A stretch of DNA of 64,000 nt from an uncultured Planktomarina sp. (GTDB lineage: Bacteria; Pseudomonadota; Alphaproteobacteria; Rhodobacterales; Rhodobacteraceae): assembly GCA_905182455.1 (NCBI GenBank), contig CAJJBJ010000009.1, positions 56,186 to 120,185 on the forward strand, given 5' to 3'. Shown here piece by piece: positions 60,686 through 64,000 of the stretch (position 1 is its first letter; every line of letters starts with the position of its first letter). The notes beneath the pieces were generated by a model that worked only from the letters and a program-made list of their open reading frames with translations, had not been told where the DNA came from and did no database searches. Made by a program: the position numbers and the translations under genes.

Positions 60686-61436
60686 TCAAGCAACGCGCAG
60701 CCCTCTACCGTAATGCGATGCATCAAGCAGCGATGGCCTTGTGCCATGTCGCGCGGTTGTCCCACATGGCAATGTCACCCCTGCCATACCTGATGCGGCA
60801 TTGTATGTCTGGGCGCAGGCAATGGTCAAAAGCGTTTTCAAAAGCCCGGCTGACTCAATTTCCGACAGGCCTAAAATCTTAGTGGTAAACTGTGGGTTCA
60901 CGTAAAGGGCGGGTCGGCCTGAAAGCGGGTGCTTGATCACCATTGAGTGCACGACATCACTGGCCTTTGCTTCACCAAACACATGGCACGATGAATGTTC
61001 TGCGCTCAGCCCGTTGATCAAGGTTTTAAGCGGCGCGCTCAGCCCAAAAGAGGCCGCTTACATGGAAGTGAAACAGGTGTCGCCACCATAGGGCGGCACA
61101 TCAATCGCATATAGGATCGAGCACATCGCCAGCGCAGAGCCATAGGAATGATCCGTATGCCACACACACCCCCAATCGCCTAGGTGTGGTCCGCCTCTTT
61201 CAGCACCAAGGCAATATTTGGGGCATCAGAATGCGGAGTGAAAAATCGATTTTCGTTTATCTGCCCCCAACGGCTGGCAAAATAAATGTGGACATCAGCG
61301 CTGATGTCCTGTGCGCGGATAACAATGACCGCATGGTCGATAAAGGCCTGCCTTATTTCAGGCCAATCCGCATCATTCGTAACATCCCCCCAATAATCTC
61401 GGCCCCAATCGCCCCAGTTAATCTGGGAACCTCCAT
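60686..61436 (-). pseudogene. TauD/TfdA-type Fe(II)/2-oxoglutarate dioxygenase, degraded
   Basis: Family sequence is spread over several frames: MEVPRLTGAIGAEIIGG from an ATG at 61436, then DWPEIRQAFIDHAVIVIRAQD, then the iron-binding WHTDHS with ILYAIDVPPYGGDTCF, a stop TAA (61058-61060) where the family has Tyr, then HPLSGRPALYVNPQF, and finally RYGRGDIAMWDNRATWHKA in yet another frame. At least three frameshifts plus a nonsense codon indicate a decaying gene. Substrate of the ancestor is unknown. It overlaps the sulfotransferase-like gene end. Confidence 0.85.
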
Positions 61437-61439
61437 TGG

Positions 61440-62159
61440 TCACACTCCCAGTTTTAAAACTTCAAATTGTTGGTAAATTTTTTGCGCTTGCTTTAAAATC
61501 TCCACAAATTCATGCCCAACGGTCGGAACGGGTCCCGGCGCGGCGCCGAAACCTGTGGATCGATGCACCGCGTCATACCAATGCGCAGCCCAAACCCCAT
61601 CTTCCGCGCGTGGCCCCGCCGTCCAGCTGAGCATTGCTGGATCAAATGCAATGCCAAGCTCTGCACACAGCGCTGCAAGCATCGCTGGGGGATCGGCCAA
61701 AATATCATCGCTATCTAAAACAATAGGGCTCTGGCCCAGCGCCACACAATAATCATAGATCCGCTTTTGTTGTAAAAACCCAAGATCTTCGAGCGCCAAC
61801 GTTTCGCGTTTACGCTCATAGCTTGCAATCACCCGGGCAGGCTCACGGATCAAAAACACATTTTCTTGCTGGGCAACCCAATCCAAAGAGAATTGTGGCA
61901 ACATGTGATGGGTCAATTGCTTTTGATACCATATTTTAAGCCCGTCAGGCACCGGGCCGGTCACATAGGCGCTGATCGCTTCGGGCTCATGAGGCAGACT
62001 GCTCAGAACCTCCGCATTCATGGGGTGTTCAACACCGGAGTGGTGCAAATATGCGCCGTAATATGGCTCGTCCACAATTGCGGTATCAACGCGATTGCCG
62101 AAGGCATACATCATGGCCGTGGACAGGTTGCGCGGCCCAGACCACATGGCAAGCCTCAT
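61440..62159 (-). CDS. Sulfotransferase-like/P-loop family protein
   Basis: A 239-residue protein starting MRLAMWSGPRNLSTAMMYAFG, the 5'-PSB-like loop of a sulfotransferase-related family; FLIREPARVIASYERKRE resembles the 3'-phosphate-binding region. The rest is family-typical up to LKLGV. It overlaps the aminotransferase gene by 4 nt. I recall this pair in Rhodobacterales and elsewhere, but the actual reaction is unknown to me. Confidence 0.75.
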   Translation of the reverse strand: MRLAMWSGPRNLSTAMMYAFGNRVDTAIVDEPYYGAYLHHSGVEHPMNAEVLSSLPHEPEAISAYVTGPVPDGLKIWYQKQLTHHMLPQFSLDWVAQQENVFLIREPARVIASYERKRETLALEDLGFLQQKRIYDYCVALGQSPIVLDSDDILADPPAMLAALCAELGIAFDPAMLSWTAGPRAEDGVWAAHWYDAVHRSTGFGAAPGPVPTVGHEFVEILKQAQKIYQQFEVLKLGV

Positions 62160-63064
62160 GTCGTGACCTTTGCAATCAAGTCTTTATAAAGCCCGCGGAT
62201 GCGTGTGGTCACTGGCCCCATGCCACCACCCCCAATTGCGCGGCCATCTAACTCAATCACAGGCGTTTGCGCGCCGAAGGTCCCAGTGAGGAAAGCCTCG
62301 TCAGCGCCATAGGTATCTACCAAGCTAAAATTTCTCTCATACACGGGGATATCGCTTTCTCGGCACAGGTCTATCACCTTTTGCCGGGTGATTCCGTTCA
62401 TGCAATAATCACCCGTGCTGGTCCAAACCGCCCCCTTGCGCACGATGAAAAAGTTGCAGGCATTGGTGGTATTCACAAAGCCATGCACATCTAGCATCAA
62501 GGCCTCATCCGCCCCCGCCTTTTCCGCCGCTATACAGGCCAAGATACAGTTGAGCTTCGAGTGGGAGTTTAGCTTGGGGTCCTGTGTCATCGGCAAGCCG
62601 CGCATATGTGGTACGGTCGCCAATCTAATGCCACGTGGCAGGCTGGGCTGTGAGTGCTCCATGATGATCGTGAAGGTGGGTCCAGATTGTGACAAGGCGG
62701 GGTGCTGGAACGGTCGCCTCTTCACGCCACGCGTCACCATAAGGCGCGCATGGGCATCGGTATGCATATCGTTGGCGGTTTGAGTGTCGCACAGAGCTTG
62801 CACCACCCCCGCACGGTCCAGCCCAAGATCAATATCAACAGCCTTGGCTGCATCAAACAACCGGTCCATATGCTCATCGAGAAAGGCCCAAGTGCCGTTG
62901 TAAAGCCGCAACCCCTCCCAAACGCCGTCCCCCAGCATAAAACCGCTGTCATAGACGCTGACCAAAGCGCGCTCTTTGGGGACCAGCACACCGTTCAGGT
63001 ATATCTGGATGTTTTCATTGCGGGCATCTTCCGCGGCTTGGTGGGTTGTTACATGATCTGTCAT
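62156..63064 (-). CDS. Class IV PLP aminotransferase (BCAT/D-alanine aminotransferase-like)
   Basis: A 302-residue fold-type IV aminotransferase. The conserved YDSGFMLGDGVWEGLRLYNG opens the domain (in part: GDGVWEGLR), the PLP lysine is in LNSHSKLNCILA and the cofactor region FLTGTFGAQTPV follows. Specificity (branched-chain or D-amino acid) cannot be decided. The start MTDHVTTHQAAED is used. Overlap with the sulfotransferase-like gene indicates coupled function. Confidence 0.88.
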   Translation of the reverse strand: MTDHVTTHQAAEDARNENIQIYLNGVLVPKERALVSVYDSGFMLGDGVWEGLRLYNGTWAFLDEHMDRLFDAAKAVDIDLGLDRAGVVQALCDTQTANDMHTDAHARLMVTRGVKRRPFQHPALSQSGPTFTIIMEHSQPSLPRGIRLATVPHMRGLPMTQDPKLNSHSKLNCILACIAAEKAGADEALMLDVHGFVNTTNACNFFIVRKGAVWTSTGDYCMNGITRQKVIDLCRESDIPVYERNFSLVDTYGADEAFLTGTFGAQTPVIELDGRAIGGGGMGPVTTRIRGLYKDLIAKVTT

Positions 63065-63189
63065 ATTTAGAACCGTAGGCTGTGAAACATTTCCCGCCAA
63101 GGGGTAAAACATTCGTGACGTCACGCAGTGGTGTGCTGTTGTTTCACCAGCCATGGTGAAGGTTATCTGAAATTAAGAAGGGGTCTACT

Positions 63190-63632
63190 ATGAAGCTGAA
63201 GTTTATTCTGCTTTGCGCCGCGCCGCTCACACAGGCTGCTGTCGCCCCAGCCCGCGACATTCAAATCTTTATTGTCACAGGGGTGTGTTATTAGTACGTG
63301 GACTCAGATTTTAAAAGTGTTGGTGGGGTAAGTGGAATGGGTGCGCTTATACCGAAGGCACCTTAGAAAGCCCAAGCCAAAAAACACTAAGGGGGCCAGG
63401 CACTATGAGATGGTCAAAATTACCTAGGGCGCCGATGTTGTAACGCACCGCAAACTGCTCAATTCGTTTCTGAGCTCAGTGGATCCAACAGGTGCGGGAG
63501 CTATTTTGTGATCGTGGCCAAACCTACCACACCGCCCCATTTGCAAATGGGGGCAAGAATGCTGGGTTGCCAATGCTGCAATAAAATCAGCACAAGTCAA
63601 GTTGGGCCACGACGCGCCGTTTGTCAGTCATT
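63190..63632 (+). pseudogene. Peptide methionine sulfoxide reductase MsrA relic with signal peptide
   Basis: Starts MKLKFILLCAAPLTQAAVAPA (signal peptide), then IQIFIVTGVCY and a stop TAG where MsrA has its catalytic GCFWC. Downstream, in changing frames, are YVDSDFKSVGGV, GCAYTEGTLESPS (MsrA GYTGGT region), HYEMVKIT, LLNSFLSSVDPTGAG, DRGQTYHTAPF and finally AQVKLGHDAPFVSH ending in TAG at about 63630. At least four lesions, including loss of the active-site Cys, make it a clear pseudogene. Its tail overlaps the opposing sugar-kinase relic. Confidence 0.85.
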
Positions 63633-64000
63633 AGGCGCCATAACCTCTACAAGGTCAGGGATCGCATCTGCGGTTCCAGGCCTTGTTACTTTAAGCGCTG
63701 CGGCCGCGCGCTGATGTAATGTTTCGTTCTGTAAAACCAGCCAATCTTGAGCGGATATACCACCCAGCACAGCTTGGATCCGATCAAGCCCCAGCGCCAC
63801 ATTTGCGCCCTGAAAGAGTGTGATTGCATTTTCGCCATCTGCGGCAACGTTGATGATCCCATGGCCAGATGGGCAGTCAAGCTGTTCAATCGCGGCCACA
63901 TCCACGCCCAGACACACCAAGCGATCTAGCAACCATTGGCCATCCATCCCAACAGCGCCCAGGTGCACCACGTCAGCCACGGCCTTTACCATAGCAACCG
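63624..64000 (-). pseudogene. PfkB-family sugar kinase (ribokinase-like), 3' end lost, cut by window edge
   Basis: The visible 125 or so codons carry VVHLGAVGMDGQWLLDRL, GVDVAAIEQL, GENAITLFQGAN and DWLVLQNET, all ribokinase-type motifs from the N-terminal half. The frame stays open to the right edge. It then ends at 63624 with VEVMAPND followed by TGA, inside the region matching the msrA tail, so the C-terminal domain with the catalytic GAGD motif is absent. A 3'-truncated kinase relic is likely; the upstream part is outside the window. Confidence 0.7.

Overview
The window looks like chromosomal DNA of a marine, roseobacter-type alphaproteobacterium (Rhodobacterales). This is inferred from gene order and protein character: rpsT next to dnaA-dnaN-recF-lysE-gyrB, the rimP-nusA-ylxR-infB operon, a dipeptide-type ABC operon, a parvulin-argJ-mutT run, and a small secreted protein beside hemH. 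A proteorhodopsin gene enters from the left edge, so the cell probably has a rhodopsin-based proton pump. No tRNA, rRNA, CRISPR array or intact insertion sequence was found.

Layout. 1-2138: truncated proteorhodopsin followed by about 1.5 kb of AT-rich DNA with only very small ORFs, two palindromes and a minus-strand terminator. 2154-5244: an MFS exporter, a frameshifted mepA, and a queuosine-precursor transporter preceded by a probable preQ1-I riboswitch. 5289-8091: an attenuator-like leader, arfB, and a PLP enzyme/kinase pair. 8088-12384: NAD salvage (pncB, pncA), trhO and an FAD amine oxidase. 12411-20030: replication genes and rpsT. 20183-31702: enoyl-CoA hydratase, mutM, ubiE-ubiB, glmM, a DUF2793 relic, a small lipoprotein, secA, and the parvulin-argJ-mutT run. 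32012-37309: infB, ylxR, nusA, rimP. 37531-42986: peptide ABC transporter. 43071-48586: pip, ubiG, marR, nitrilase, grxC, a comF remnant, a methyltransferase and hemH. 48716-54661: an envelope group (two L,D-transpeptidases, a CAP protein), a voltage-gated sodium channel, a 23S rRNA methyltransferase and an ABC exporter. 54712-60629: cca, two Nudix genes, hslO, ilvA, argG. 60686-64000: a decaying edge with tauD and msrA relics, a sulfotransferase-like/aminotransferase pair and a broken sugar kinase.

Two kinds of broken gene must be kept apart. Eleven otherwise well-preserved genes, several of them essential (dnaN, secA, glmM, hemH), carry isolated single-base indels, mostly in short homopolymers (14 in total). 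Each is restored to family length by one base per lesion. I read these as sequence or assembly errors and annotate the genes as single CDSs. By contrast DUF2793 (25810), comF (46406), tauD (60686) and msrA (63190) have truncations, nonsense codons or many lesions and look like true pseudogenes, consistent with a genome undergoing some streamlining.

Functional themes: light-driven energy conservation, NAD and ubiquinone metabolism, translation quality control (arfB, trhO, yhhQ with its riboswitch, the nusA operon), peptide uptake and peptidoglycan remodelling. The least explained element is the leader at 5289-5468. It has a 17-nt perfect complement to the 16S rRNA 3' end, an 18-codon ORF and mutually exclusive hairpins ending in a terminator, directly before the ribosome-rescue gene arfB.
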